From NCBI GenBank assembly GCA_035294305.1, contig DATGLD010000026.1, forward strand, positions 1-64,000: DNA of 64,000 nucleotides, read 5' to 3'. The notes beneath the pieces are model-generated. The model was not told where the DNA came from, searched no databases, and was given only the letters and a program-made list of their open reading frames with translations. Of this stretch, positions 40,794 to 49,400 are shown one piece after another. Position 1 is the stretch's first letter, and each line of letters opens with the position of its first letter. This DNA is from DASRBN01 sp035294305. Lineage in GTDB: Bacteria; Chloroflexota; Ktedonobacteria; Ktedonobacterales; Ktedonobacteraceae. The position numbers were made by a program, and so were the translations under genes.

Positions 40794-42800
40794 ATGCGTG
40801 ATCAAAAGCAACAGGAAATAACCGGTCGCGGCGCGACCGGTCACTTCGTGTTGCTTTTGATCGCGCTACTTGTTTCCTCCTGTTCATTAGGTGGCGGCTC
40901 GCCACCGAGCAATGCTACACCAACGGCTACCCAGGTACCTGGCAGCAATCTGCCATCGCCGACAGCGGTGAATCTGTCGAATATATTAGCAACGGAACAG
41001 CTACTTCTGATGACGCCCCATCCCGTGCGGGACCCGTATAGTCTCGCGCAGAGGCTGAAATTGCACACCCTGTCGCCGATCCCGCGTGTGGGGCGAACCA
41101 GGCCGCTCAATGCGCATCTCGGGCAGGAAGATTCCTTCTGGCTCGAGAACTCTGATACCGGTACCTACTCGCGCATCCGCGCAAAGCTGGTCGACATCAC
41201 TCCGCATGTGTATATGTATGTAGAAGATGGGCAACAGGTGAACCAGGCCGCCCTTTCGTCATCTACCACTGACTTCGAAAAGCAGATTTATCCCACCGAC
41301 CGCGCAACTTTTGGCAGCGAGTGGAGCCCTGGCATCGATGATGATGTACATGTAACGATACTCAATGCAGTTGGCTTAGGGAGGAATACCGGCGGTTACT
41401 TCTCTGAGGAAGACGAGTATCCAACCAGCGTAAACCCTTATAGCAACGAGCGTGAAATGTTCTACGTGAACCTGGATAGCACCATTCCCGGCAGCGCGGA
41501 TTACAACAGCACGCTTGCGCACGAGTTCCAGCTCATGATTCACTGGCGCCAGCATCCCCTAGATCCGAGCTGGGTGAACGAAGGTATGGCGGTCCTGGCG
41601 CAGCATATCAATGGATATCCGGCAGGAGGAGTTGACCTGGCATTCGTGCAATCGCCCGACACCCAACTCAACGATTGGAGCGATGACATCAACGCCGCTC
41701 TGCCCCACTATGGGGCGGGCTACCTTTTTATGGACTATTTCGCGGAACATTACGGCGGTTATAGCATCCTCAAGGAGCTATTGCAGGACCCTGCTACGCC
41801 TCCCACCAATTTCGATGACGTGCTGGCTAAGCACGGCTACAACGACCGCTTCATGGATGTGTTCAACAAGTGGCTCATCGCCAATTATGTGGAGGACCCC
41901 AACGTCGATCAGGGAGCGTACGGCTATCCTTCTATACACCTGCCCGGCGTCAACCCGCAGCACTCCGTCAATCACTATCCAACCTCCGAAACCGACTCGG
42001 TTCATCAATATGGGGCAGAGTATTATGTTTTCCAACCGCAAGGGCGGCGCGGAACACTCACAATCAGTCTCAACGGTACCCCTACCGTACGTGTTATTGG
42101 TAATGACCCGCTGGGGTCAGTCGATGAATGGTGGGGTAACAGCTACGATAATATGGATAGCACGCTGACACGCAGCTTCGACCTGACAGGCTTGAAAGGG
42201 AAGCCTGTCACGCTGCAATTCGCTACCTGGTTCGACCTGGAAAAAGACCATGATTACGCCTTCGTCGAAGTCTCAACGGATGGCACAAACTGGACTACAC
42301 TCAAGGGGAACTATACGACGAATACCAACCCGAACGGTTTGAACTGGGGCAATGGCTATACGGGCGTCAGTGGCAGCGGCAGCGCTCCCTCATGGGTGCA
42401 GGAGAGCATGGACCTGACACCTTATAGCGGCAAGAAAATTCAGGTGCGTTTTGAAGCAGTCACGGACGACGCTGTCAATCTCCAGGGCTTTGCCATCGAT
42501 CAGATTCGTATACCACAGCTCAATTTTCAGGATACGGTTGATAGCGATAACGGCTGGGTAAGCAAGGGGTTCATGCGTTCAAATAACGTATTGCCAGAGC
42601 ACTACGATGTGCAGGCGCTCATTTACTCAGGATCAACCTTTAGAGTGGTGCCAATGCCGGTAGATCTCGCAAGCGGCCAGGGCACACTGACTATTCCGGG
42701 CTTTGGTACGCAGGCCACGCGAGTTGTTTTGATTGTCTCAGCCAATGCGCCTGAGACGACGCTGCTGGCACATTACCAGGTGAGCGCGACAATTGCGTAG
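40794..42800 (+). CDS. M6-like peptidase lipoprotein with altered zinc motif (668 aa)
   Basis: A signal peptide with lipobox LLVSSC (Cys about residue 30) predicts a lipid-anchored exported protein. The central region resembles peptidase M6 / immune-inhibitor-A proteins: STLAHEFQLMIHWRQHPLDP and SWVNEGMAVLAQHI (about 240-273). In this family the zinc motif is HEFQH; here the second histidine is Leu (HEFQL), so the metal site is probably impaired, or the ligand lies elsewhere. The C-terminal half has the M6-type beta-sandwich (LQFATWFDLEKDHDYAFVEV). It starts four bases after the response regulator stop. A 63-base palindrome covers codons 3-23 of the signal peptide. Confidence 0.75.
   Translation: MRDQKQQEITGRGATGHFVLLLIALLVSSCSLGGGSPPSNATPTATQVPGSNLPSPTAVNLSNILATEQLLLMTPHPVRDPYSLAQRLKLHTLSPIPRVGRTRPLNAHLGQEDSFWLENSDTGTYSRIRAKLVDITPHVYMYVEDGQQVNQAALSSSTTDFEKQIYPTDRATFGSEWSPGIDDDVHVTILNAVGLGRNTGGYFSEEDEYPTSVNPYSNEREMFYVNLDSTIPGSADYNSTLAHEFQLMIHWRQHPLDPSWVNEGMAVLAQHINGYPAGGVDLAFVQSPDTQLNDWSDDINAALPHYGAGYLFMDYFAEHYGGYSILKELLQDPATPPTNFDDVLAKHGYNDRFMDVFNKWLIANYVEDPNVDQGAYGYPSIHLPGVNPQHSVNHYPTSETDSVHQYGAEYYVFQPQGRRGTLTISLNGTPTVRVIGNDPLGSVDEWWGNSYDNMDSTLTRSFDLTGLKGKPVTLQFATWFDLEKDHDYAFVEVSTDGTNWTTLKGNYTTNTNPNGLNWGNGYTGVSGSGSAPSWVQESMDLTPYSGKKIQVRFEAVTDDAVNLQGFAIDQIRIPQLNFQDTVDSDNGWVSKGFMRSNNVLPEHYDVQALIYSGSTFRVVPMPVDLASGQGTLTIPGFGTQATRVVLIVSANAPETTLLAHYQVSATIA
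40800..40862. repeat. 63-base near-perfect palindrome inside a signal-peptide coding region
   Basis: The outer arms GATCAAAAGCAACA (40800-40813) and TGTTGCTTTTGATC (40849-40862) are perfect. The inner arms ACCGGTCGCG (40821-40830) and CGCGACCGGT (40832-40841) are also perfect and separated by one base. The seven-base linkers between them match at four positions. It begins six bases after the ATG and could fold into a strong hairpin in the mRNA next to the start codon. Confidence 0.9.
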
Positions 42801-42911
42801 GGCCAGATGATGCAGCAGCGGCGCTGCTGGTTGTTACCAATCATTACCGGCCTGTGGAATACACAAACGGCGAAGGATATGAGGAATTAGCTAGAAGGAA
42901 AGGGAATATTC

Positions 42912-43901
42912 ATGAACAAAAAGGAACGTGTAGATGCAGCGCTACGAGGAGACCCCGTAGATCGAGTTCCGGCCAGCACATGGGGACATGACTTCGAACG
43001 AGAATGGCATCCCCAATCGCTGGCCGAAGCGATGGTTGAGAACTTCACCCGCTACGACTGGGACTACATGAAGGTCAACCCGCGTGCCACCTATCATGTA
43101 GAGGGATGGGGCGTCCAGGTGCGCCCATCAGGAGAGAAATACAAAGCGCCCATCATAGAAAGCACTCCCATCAGGAGCGCCTCGGACTGGAAGCGACTGC
43201 GGCCTCTCGAACCCGACCAGGGAGCATTGGGCGAGCAGTTGAAGGCATTGCAGTTGATCAACCACTCCATCGGCTATGACGCCTACTTCGTCCAGACCAT
43301 CTTTTGTCCCCTGGGGATTGCAAAGTACCTGGCGGGCAACAAAAACGAGCCCGTGCTGCATACTATTGCCGAAGACCGCAACGCCATGCATGCGGCCTTG
43401 CGCGTCATCACCGAAACATTCATCAACTATGCCATCGCCTGCCTGGAAGAGGGCGCCAGCGGCATCTTCTATGCCACCAATGGCTGGGCGACCGAGGGCA
43501 TGTTGACCGTCGACCAGTATCACGAGTTTGGCGAGCAATACGACCTGGAGTTCCTGGATGCCATCAAGAGCAGGAGCAAATTCAATATCCTGCACAACTG
43601 CGGCTCTCACATCTACTTTGACCTGCTCGAGACCTACCCGGTGCAGGCTATCAACTGGGCAGCTACCCTGGAGGGCAACCCTGATCTGGCCGAGGGCAAA
43701 TTGCGCTCCGATAAAGCCGTAATGGGCGGGATCAGCGAGAAAACCGTGCTGAAAAACGGCTCGCCGGAGCAAGTGCGCGAGGAGGTCGAGAAGGCGCTCG
43801 AATTGACCGGCGGAAGGCACTTTCTGCTCGCGCCAGGCTGCTCCATCCCCCCTGAGACACCGGCGGAGAACCTGCTTGCCATTCGCAGCGCGCTCTCTTG
43901 A
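42912..43901 (+). CDS. uroporphyrinogen decarboxylase (UroD)-family protein (329 aa)
   Basis: The protein has the UroD-family barrel: MNKKERVDAALRGDPVDRVP at the start, the middle EEGASGIFYATNGWATEGML (about residues 178-197), LHNCGSHIYFDLLETYPVQA (about 230-249, the HxCG-like turn seen in methyltransferase members), AVMGGISEKTVLKNGSPEQV, and the end GGRHFLLAPGCSIPPETPAE. The HNCG and GCSIPPETP motifs fit the corrinoid methyltransferase-like branch better than haem UroD itself, which would start with a conserved substrate-binding RQAGRY segment not seen here. The exact reaction is unknown. The ribosome site is AGAAGGAAAGGG. Confidence 0.85.
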   Translation: MNKKERVDAALRGDPVDRVPASTWGHDFEREWHPQSLAEAMVENFTRYDWDYMKVNPRATYHVEGWGVQVRPSGEKYKAPIIESTPIRSASDWKRLRPLEPDQGALGEQLKALQLINHSIGYDAYFVQTIFCPLGIAKYLAGNKNEPVLHTIAEDRNAMHAALRVITETFINYAIACLEEGASGIFYATNGWATEGMLTVDQYHEFGEQYDLEFLDAIKSRSKFNILHNCGSHIYFDLLETYPVQAINWAATLEGNPDLAEGKLRSDKAVMGGISEKTVLKNGSPEQVREEVEKALELTGGRHFLLAPGCSIPPETPAENLLAIRSALS

Positions 43902-44008
43902 CACGCTGAAGCACATTAGCTATACTTTTGCGGCAGGGGCAAAGCGGCACCATGTGGCGAGCAGGCGGTCATCACAGGTCAACCCAGAAGCAATGAGCAC
44001 AATTGCAA

Positions 44009-44040
44009 GGCGCGACGATGGGTCGCGCCCAATTCTTTTT
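44009..44040 (+). terminator. intrinsic terminator after the UroD-family gene
   Basis: GGCGCGAC (44009-44016) pairs with GTCGCGCC (44022-44029) around a five-base loop and is followed by CAATTCTTTTT. It lies just before the Nudix gene and closes the preceding unit. Confidence 0.75.
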
Positions 44041-44066
44041 GACTAGATAGATAGATTTCAAGCAGT

Positions 44067-44600
44067 ATGGAGCGATATCGAACAATGCGAGCTTACTCCG
44101 CGGGAGGAGTTGTTTTTCGTCTTGTTCCGATAGATAGCACGCAGAACAGGATGGTCACGGATCTAGATATGTGGGGGTCGGGGCAGTTCGGTGATACAAT
44201 AGTAGAAGTAGCTCTCGTGGGACGAAGTCACCCCGGTATCTGGGCCTTGCCCAAGGGAACCCCGCGCGCCGGAGAAACAATCGAGCAGGTTGCCGTACGA
44301 GAGGTGCAGGAAGAGACCGGCCTGCTGGTGCGCCTGATTGCGTATATCGGGAGCATCTCCTATTCGTTTGTGCGTGACCATGTGCGGTATCAAAAACAGG
44401 TACGTCACTTCTTGTTCGAGGCCATTGGAGGCGATACGTCTCTGCATGACCACGAATACGATGTCGTGGAATGGTTTCCTTTTGCCGAGGCCAGTCGCCG
44501 CCTGACCTATCAGAATGAGGTGAATATCCTTTACCAGGCAGAAGAAGTATTGCACCGTTGGTTACAAGATCAGCGCAGTGACCAGGAAGGACGGCTTTAG
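44067..44600 (+). CDS. Nudix hydrolase (177 aa)
   Basis: The Nudix box is complete: GTPRAGETIEQVAVREVQEE followed by TGL (about residues 71-93), fitting GX5EX7REUXEEXGU. The protein starts with the usual ...RAYSAGGVVFR strand. Nudix enzymes cleave nucleoside diphosphates linked to another group; the substrate is not clear, though the layout is like small diadenosine-polyphosphate or NTP-cleaning members. It is followed closely by a two-span membrane protein and a MEDS-domain protein, suggesting one transcript. Confidence 0.9.
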   Translation: MERYRTMRAYSAGGVVFRLVPIDSTQNRMVTDLDMWGSGQFGDTIVEVALVGRSHPGIWALPKGTPRAGETIEQVAVREVQEETGLLVRLIAYIGSISYSFVRDHVRYQKQVRHFLFEAIGGDTSLHDHEYDVVEWFPFAEASRRLTYQNEVNILYQAEEVLHRWLQDQRSDQEGRL

Positions 44601-44604
44601 CCAG

Positions 44605-44916
44605 ATGCAAAGCCAGCGGCGTTATTCGCTCTTCCGGCGTTTGCTCTTCCCTTACAGCGGGGAGCAGCCGCTTACCCGCAAGCAAGGATTGCGCGTATTG
44701 GCAGCATGGATGCTGTTTTTTCCGCTTACCATGTCGCTTATCACGTTGGTCATAGCCGTAATCGGGTCATTTACCTTGCATAGGACGATCCTGCTTTTCG
44801 TCGTCGCCTTTCTCTCGGGCGTTTTCATTTTCGGTTTACTGGGTTGGGTAGTTGTCAGCATGAGCAACAGAGCTGCTCGTATTCGCCAGGCATGGAAGGC
44901 TGAAAGAGGCCACTAA
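44605..44916 (+). CDS. small two-span membrane protein (103 aa)
   Basis: The protein has a basic N-terminus (MQSQRRYSLFRRLLFPY), two hydrophobic spans (about residues 31-52 and 60-85) and a basic tail (NRAARIRQAWKAERGH). No family is recognised. The start codon is uncertain: ATG at 44605 gives the cleanest protein, while an upstream GTG at 44578 overlaps the Nudix stop. It is sandwiched between the Nudix and MEDS genes. Confidence 0.6.
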   Translation: MQSQRRYSLFRRLLFPYSGEQPLTRKQGLRVLAAWMLFFPLTMSLITLVIAVIGSFTLHRTILLFVVAFLSGVFIFGLLGWVVVSMSNRAARIRQAWKAERGH

Positions 44917-44933
44917 TGACCATGGAGGTTGCA

Positions 44934-45584
44934 ATGGATCTAAGCGTTGAAGGTAAATCGGAGCGTATTCCCCCCGGTTCGCATATCTGCCAACTCTACA
45001 GTAAAGTGACAGAGATTCCGGGTGTCACTGCGCGCCTGATGCGTGTGGGCCTTTCGCTTTCGGAGAAGTGCATGTTTGCCGCGGCCCCGGCACAATTGAA
45101 AGAGTTCCGCGAAGAACTGCAGAAGTTACAAATCGATGTCGATGCGGCAATCGAGGCGGGGCAACTGGTGCTGCATGAGGAACGCGAGATCTTCCTCGCC
45201 AACGGCAAGCGCTTCGACCCTTATTTCTTACTCTCTTCCCACCAGACGTTTATCGCACAGGCCTTACGAGAAGGGTGGCAGGCGGTGCGCATTTCTATTG
45301 ATATGACCTGGCTCACCAGGGATATCGCGTCCCCCGAACAAATCCTGAAGTACGAGGCCGCCTCCGATGCCGTCTTTACCTTCCAGAACGCGCCCATTAT
45401 TGCGTTGATGCACTACGACCACAGCAAATTAATTCCCAGCCTCGTTGTAGAGATGCTCAAACTGCATCCCATCGCTGTCGTTGGCAAGTACATCAAACGC
45501 AATCCTTACTACCTGAACTCCGAGCAGTACATGCTCAAAATCCTGCGCATCAATCGTAACAAGGAGCAGAATCCAGGTCAATAA
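44934..45584 (+). CDS. MEDS (DcmR-sensory) domain protein (216 aa)
   Basis: The whole protein matches the MEDS pattern: PPGSHICQLYSKVTEIPGVT near the start, GLSLSEKCMFAAAPAQLKEF, and later ALREGWQAVRISIDMTWLTR. The fold is a degenerate RecA/KaiC-like domain thought to sense small molecules or signals, often next to histidine kinases. The start at 44934 has GGAGG five bases upstream; an ATG at 44916 overlaps the previous stop codon. Its partner is not evident here. Confidence 0.75.
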   Translation: MDLSVEGKSERIPPGSHICQLYSKVTEIPGVTARLMRVGLSLSEKCMFAAAPAQLKEFREELQKLQIDVDAAIEAGQLVLHEEREIFLANGKRFDPYFLLSSHQTFIAQALREGWQAVRISIDMTWLTRDIASPEQILKYEAASDAVFTFQNAPIIALMHYDHSKLIPSLVVEMLKLHPIAVVGKYIKRNPYYLNSEQYMLKILRINRNKEQNPGQ

Positions 45585-45616
45585 ATGCGAAGCGTTCCAA
45601 ATCGAGGAACAAGCAC

Positions 45617-45640
45617 AGGGCGACCACAAGGGTACGCCCT
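45617..45640. repeat. palindromic repeat, GGGCGACCACAAGGG subtype
   Basis: AGGGCGACCACAAGGGTACG followed by CCCT lies between the convergent MEDS and PspA-like genes and is near-identical to the copies at 14946 and 59831. Confidence 0.75.
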
Positions 45641-45658
45641 CTCCCCCCATTTATTGAC

Positions 45659-46423
45659 CTAATTATCATCGCTTGTGTGGCTCGGTAATTGATGCTGCCC
45701 CACGCCCGGCCCACCCAGTTGCAACTGCTGTTTCATTGCCTGTAACTGCGCCTCGACATTTTGCTGAGAACCGATCTGCCGCAACTCGCGGTCCAGCGTA
45801 TCGCCCTGTCCGGGCCCCAGCATGCCTTGCTCGCCGAGCGTCCCCTGCTGAATCAATTCTTCCATTGCATTGGCCCGCGCCTGCATTGACAGCACCTTAT
45901 CCTGCGCACGCTGCATTGCCAGATTCATCTCGGTCATCTCCTGAGAAATGCCCGTGGCCGCCTCATTGATCCTCACCTGCGCCTGCGCAGCGCCGTACTG
46001 GGCCTTCACCATCTCTTTTTGTGTACGGAAAGCTTCGACGCGCGCCGAGATCGTGCGCTCCATATTGATCAGCCGCTCTTCCTGCTCCTTCAGTTGCGCA
46101 ATCTGCTGCTCATAGCTATTGAGCTGGCCCATCAATGTCTCTTTGCGCTGTAAGGCCATACGCGCCAGGTCCTCGCGATTCGCCTGCAGCGCCTGCATAG
46201 CCTGCGAATCCAGCTTATTGCTTTGCTGCAATAGCTGGGACTGTAACATCTCCAGCCGCTTTTCGTTCGTCACCACATCAGCAATCGAGCGACGCAGTTG
46301 TTGCAGTTGTTCGAGCTGCTTCGTGTATGAGTAATCCATCACCTGACCGGGGTCCTCAGCTCTATCCAGGGCCGCATTCGCGCGAATACGAAACAACGTG
46401 GCGAGGCGTGAAAAAAAGCCCAT
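45659..46423 (-). CDS. PspA/IM30-family membrane-repair protein (254 aa)
   Basis: The protein begins MGFFSRLATLFRIRANAALD, the amphipathic membrane-binding helix of PspA/Vipp1 proteins, followed by AEDPGQVMDYSYTKQLEQLQ and a long coiled coil (about residues 30-200; ESCRT-III-like). The tail is Gln/Gly/Met-rich, with GPGQGDTLDRELRQIGSQQN. It should assemble on stressed membranes. The start at 46423 has GAAGGAGGCAGACAA upstream; a frame extension to 46492 has none. It is divergent from the 46620 gene and next to the YbjQ-like genes. The gap 46424-46619 shows only ribosome-site-like AAGGAGGCGA repeats. Confidence 0.88.
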   Translation of the reverse strand: MGFFSRLATLFRIRANAALDRAEDPGQVMDYSYTKQLEQLQQLRRSIADVVTNEKRLEMLQSQLLQQSNKLDSQAMQALQANREDLARMALQRKETLMGQLNSYEQQIAQLKEQEERLINMERTISARVEAFRTQKEMVKAQYGAAQAQVRINEAATGISQEMTEMNLAMQRAQDKVLSMQARANAMEELIQQGTLGEQGMLGPGQGDTLDRELRQIGSQQNVEAQLQAMKQQLQLGGPGVGQHQLPSHTSDDN

Positions 46424-46619
46424 TTGTCTGCCTCCTTCTTTATTCAAGGACATATCGTACCGATAAGTTGCCTGTATTTTACAGCTTTCCATACAAGAAT
46501 GCTACTTCCACAGCTATGATATCATAAGGAGGCGAATAGCGGATGATGTGAAGCTTTTCATCTCCCATATTTTATGCTAACGCGCTAAAATCGTATATAT
46601 AAAAAATAAGGAGGCGACT

Positions 46620-47015
46620 ATGCATGACGAACTCAGTGAGCCGTTGCGCATGGAAATGTTCGCCGCGTCGCTGCGTGCCGACAACACTGACGTCAAAGCT
46701 TTTTTAGAGGCCCTGGCTACCAAGCTGGAGGGCGCATTGCCCGGTCAGACGACCATCACGCGCCAGGGTGGCATGTTTGCTCGCGAACACCCGGTAAAGG
46801 AGATTGCGGTATCGTTGGGCGATTACCAGTACCGCATTGGCCGCGATAGGCAGGGGCCGCTCATTGCCCAGCGAGCAAAAATCGTGCGCGGCATCGTGCT
46901 GAAGACCGAGCAGATTCCGGTCGAGCAATGGATTGACGAACTGTCGGAGGCCCTCGTCGAGCTGGCCGGGCAAAGCACCCAGGCCCGCGCCGCCCTGGAA
47001 AAGTTTTTATTATAG
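46620..47015 (+). CDS. uncharacterised soluble protein (131 aa)
   Basis: It starts with a strong ribosome site (ATAAGGAGGCGACT). The sequence is a mix of helices and strands with no motif I can name: RMEMFAASLRADNTDVKAFL near the start, KEIAVSLGDYQYRIGRDRQG in the middle and IDELSEALVELAGQSTQARA at the end. It has no signal peptide or membrane span. It is transcribed together with the two YbjQ-like genes that follow (49-base gap), so a role in the same process is possible. Confidence 0.6.
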   Translation: MHDELSEPLRMEMFAASLRADNTDVKAFLEALATKLEGALPGQTTITRQGGMFAREHPVKEIAVSLGDYQYRIGRDRQGPLIAQRAKIVRGIVLKTEQIPVEQWIDELSEALVELAGQSTQARAALEKFLL

Positions 47016-47063
47016 GGCATGGACGAGTCGCGACGCCCTTGTCCCGGATAGAAGGAGGCAACT

Positions 47064-48029
47064 ATGCCTTTCTGGAAACGCTCCTCTGCAGAAGAACAAC
47101 AGCAGCGACTACAGGCGCAGCAGGAGGCGGAAGCCAGTTTACGCTCCCTGGAGGCCGGCAGGTTGCCACTGCAGGCACAACGCCGCCTGCGGGAAGAGAC
47201 CGAGGCCGGTCATAAACTCTTCAGCAGCGATTTGAGTATCAAGGAATTCGCGCTCACTCGCAACACCGGCTATCAACCACTCAGCCAGGTGATGGGCAGT
47301 TCGATCTATCACGTTGGATGGCAATATACTACGCGCTTTCCGCGTATGACTGTTGCCTATGAATTAACCAACCTGACCAACGCGCACCTGCATGCCGCGC
47401 AGCTTGCCCTCGGCAGGCTGGAACAGGAGGCCTCGCTTCTGAATGCGCATGGAGTTATCGGCGTGCGCTTCGGCCTGCGCAACTTCGAATGGGGCTCCAA
47501 CCTGGTAGAGTATACCGCTATCGGCACAGCCATCCGCCTCCCGAATGCGCCGCTGTTCCCACGCCCTTTCCTCAGTGACCTCTCGGGCCAGGAGTTCTGG
47601 ACCCTGCTCCAGGCAGGCTATTTACCTGCTGGCATTGCCATGGGCTACTGCTCCTATTGTGTCTCCTCCGGCTGGGCGCTCAACCGGGTGCTGCGCAGCT
47701 GGAACAATATAGAAGTGACTGATTACACGCAGGCCATCTACACCGCTCGACACCTCGCTATGACTCGCCTGCAATCGATGGCGCGCAGCTTCGATGCCGC
47801 CGGGGTCGTCGGCATGCATATCGGATTCGATAGGCAAGAAAATGAATACGAACGCGAAAATGATCCTACAACCTATCGCGATTTAATGATCCATTTCTCG
47901 GCTATTGGTACTGCCATTATCGCTCGCAGACCCGACCACGTGATCCCGTCCCCAAAACTCACACTCACCTTTACCGATCTTCGACCTGGGCGACGTGGGG
48001 AAGTGCGGGAGCTGACCTTCCGAGAATAA
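47064..48029 (+). CDS. double YbjQ/UPF0145-like (heavy-metal-binding-type) protein (321 aa)
   Basis: Two copies of a YbjQ-like domain follow a charged helix (EEQQQRLQAQQEAEASLRSL). The first copy (about 50-170) has SSDLSIKEFALTRNTGYQPL and QVMGSSIYHVGWQ; the second (about 172-300) has LSDLSGQEFWTLLQAGYLPA and GIAMGYCSYCVSSGW. The ends of both copies read VEYTAIGTAI and MIHFSAIGTAI. YbjQ proteins form pentamers of unknown function. The ribosome site is AGAAGGAGGCAACT. It is a paralogue of the next gene. Confidence 0.75.
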   Translation: MPFWKRSSAEEQQQRLQAQQEAEASLRSLEAGRLPLQAQRRLREETEAGHKLFSSDLSIKEFALTRNTGYQPLSQVMGSSIYHVGWQYTTRFPRMTVAYELTNLTNAHLHAAQLALGRLEQEASLLNAHGVIGVRFGLRNFEWGSNLVEYTAIGTAIRLPNAPLFPRPFLSDLSGQEFWTLLQAGYLPAGIAMGYCSYCVSSGWALNRVLRSWNNIEVTDYTQAIYTARHLAMTRLQSMARSFDAAGVVGMHIGFDRQENEYERENDPTTYRDLMIHFSAIGTAIIARRPDHVIPSPKLTLTFTDLRPGRRGEVRELTFRE

Positions 48030-48107
48030 TTAGAGAATACACTGTAGAGAGGGCTCGCTAAAGTAACTTGTTTAAGAATGCTAAGCTAAATAGAAGGAGT
48101 TCTTGCC

Positions 48108-48935
48108 ATGTCCAGTCAAGTACCGCAACCGCAGGGTAACGATTTACCGGTTCACGCTCGCGAGCGGCTCAGGTCTATGCGCGGCGATGCCAAACACCGT
48201 GGTCTTTTCACGAGCGATCTCAGCGTCAACGAGTTCTTGCTTGTGCGCGAGGCCGGTTTTGACCCCGTCGGACTCGTCGTCGGGAGTTCAATTTATCACA
48301 TCGGCTTTCAATTTGTTGGCTGGCGGCAGAACCAGGAGGTGAATGTTCTGAGCCAGGCCATGTATCACGCGCGTGAATTAGCGATGACACGCATGGAAGA
48401 GGAGGCCGACGCGCTTGGAGCCGATGGCATCGTCGGCGTGCGCCTGGAGGTAACCAGGCACGAATGGGGTCAATCGCTGGCAGAATTTGTCGCCATCGGT
48501 ACAGCCATCCGCGCACGTAGTGGTCAAACCTTCCGCAATGCGCACGGTATGCCGTTCACCTCAGACCTCTCGGGTCAGGATTTCTGGACCCTGCTCCAGA
48601 CGGGCTACCGTCCTGTTGGCATGGTTATGGGGAGTTGTGTTTATCATGTTGCTCAGCAGGGTATTGGGCAGTGGATGCGACAGGTTGGACAGAACGTCGA
48701 GATGACTAACTATACGCAGGCCCTCTACGATGCGCGCGAACTGGCAATGGAACGCATGCAGGCCGAGGCTGTGAGTCTGAACGCGCAGGGTATTGTGGGC
48801 ACGCAGATCAGCGAGCGCAACCACGGCTGGGGCTCGCACGTCATCGAGTTCTTCGCAGTCGGTACCGCTGTTATTCCCATTAAAGAAGATCACGAGGTTC
48901 CACCACCATCACTATCACTCTTACTCAACGACTAA
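48108..48935 (+). CDS. double YbjQ/UPF0145-like protein, paralogue (275 aa)
   Basis: Same two-domain build as the gene before: TSDLSVNEFLLVREAGFDPV and GLVVGSSIYHIGFQ in the first copy, TSDLSGQDFWTLLQTGYRPV and GMVMGSCVYHVAQQ in the second, with LAEFVAIGTAI and VIEFFAVGTAV ends. The leading helix is shorter. Clear repeat-by-repeat similarity to the 47064 gene shows a tandem gene duplication of an already doubled protein. The ribosome site is AGAAGGAGTTCTTGCC. Confidence 0.75.
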   Translation: MSSQVPQPQGNDLPVHARERLRSMRGDAKHRGLFTSDLSVNEFLLVREAGFDPVGLVVGSSIYHIGFQFVGWRQNQEVNVLSQAMYHARELAMTRMEEEADALGADGIVGVRLEVTRHEWGQSLAEFVAIGTAIRARSGQTFRNAHGMPFTSDLSGQDFWTLLQTGYRPVGMVMGSCVYHVAQQGIGQWMRQVGQNVEMTNYTQALYDARELAMERMQAEAVSLNAQGIVGTQISERNHGWGSHVIEFFAVGTAVIPIKEDHEVPPPSLSLLLND

Positions 48936-48977
48936 ACCCGTAGGGGGTGTTGTAGGGTATGGCGCAAGCAAAACTGC

Positions 48978-49400
48978 TTACCTCCCGCCATACACCAGCA
49001 GCACTCCCATCAAATCGAAGCCGAGCGTCATCATCAGCACGCATAAACACAGTATCAACGCAGTTCGCTGCCACATATGTGTATGATGTGAAGCCGCCCT
49101 GGAATACGAAGCTGCCACCGCCCTATTATGCTCTATAAGTTGATCCGTGGAGGGCGGCGCGTATCCGCCGGCTGTGATTGGCCCGCTCAGGTGACGAAGT
49201 CGCCTGTTGACGCTCATCACGCGGTCGCTGATCGCCTGCTCGAATGCAGTATGTAGTTCCTCTTCGCCAGGAGCGCGGAAGATGGATTGAACGGCAACCA
49301 TTGGAATCGTCGCATACTGGTCTTCCCACCCCGACATGGGATCAGCAATATATGCAATATTCAGACCTGTGCCGGATGGTTTTGAAATCACGCAATTCAT
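48978..49400 (-). CDS. tail-anchored membrane protein (140 aa)
   Basis: I chose the ATG at 49400 (GAGGGT upstream); the frame continues 5' without a ribosome site. The protein is soluble for about 110 residues (YIADPMSGWEDQYATIPMVA, then HTAFEQAISDRVMSVNRRLR) and ends in a single hydrophobic span (ALILCLCVLMMTLGFDLMGV) just before the C-terminus. No family is recognised. It is convergent with the second YbjQ-like gene. Confidence 0.55.
   Translation of the reverse strand: MNCVISKPSGTGLNIAYIADPMSGWEDQYATIPMVAVQSIFRAPGEEELHTAFEQAISDRVMSVNRRLRHLSGPITAGGYAPPSTDQLIEHNRAVAASYSRAASHHTHMWQRTALILCLCVLMMTLGFDLMGVLLVYGGR

Noticed and set aside
42801..42911. Hairpin GCAGCAGCGGCGCTGCTG after the M6-like gene
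   Set aside because: No T-tract follows and the stem is short, so it is not a convincing terminator.
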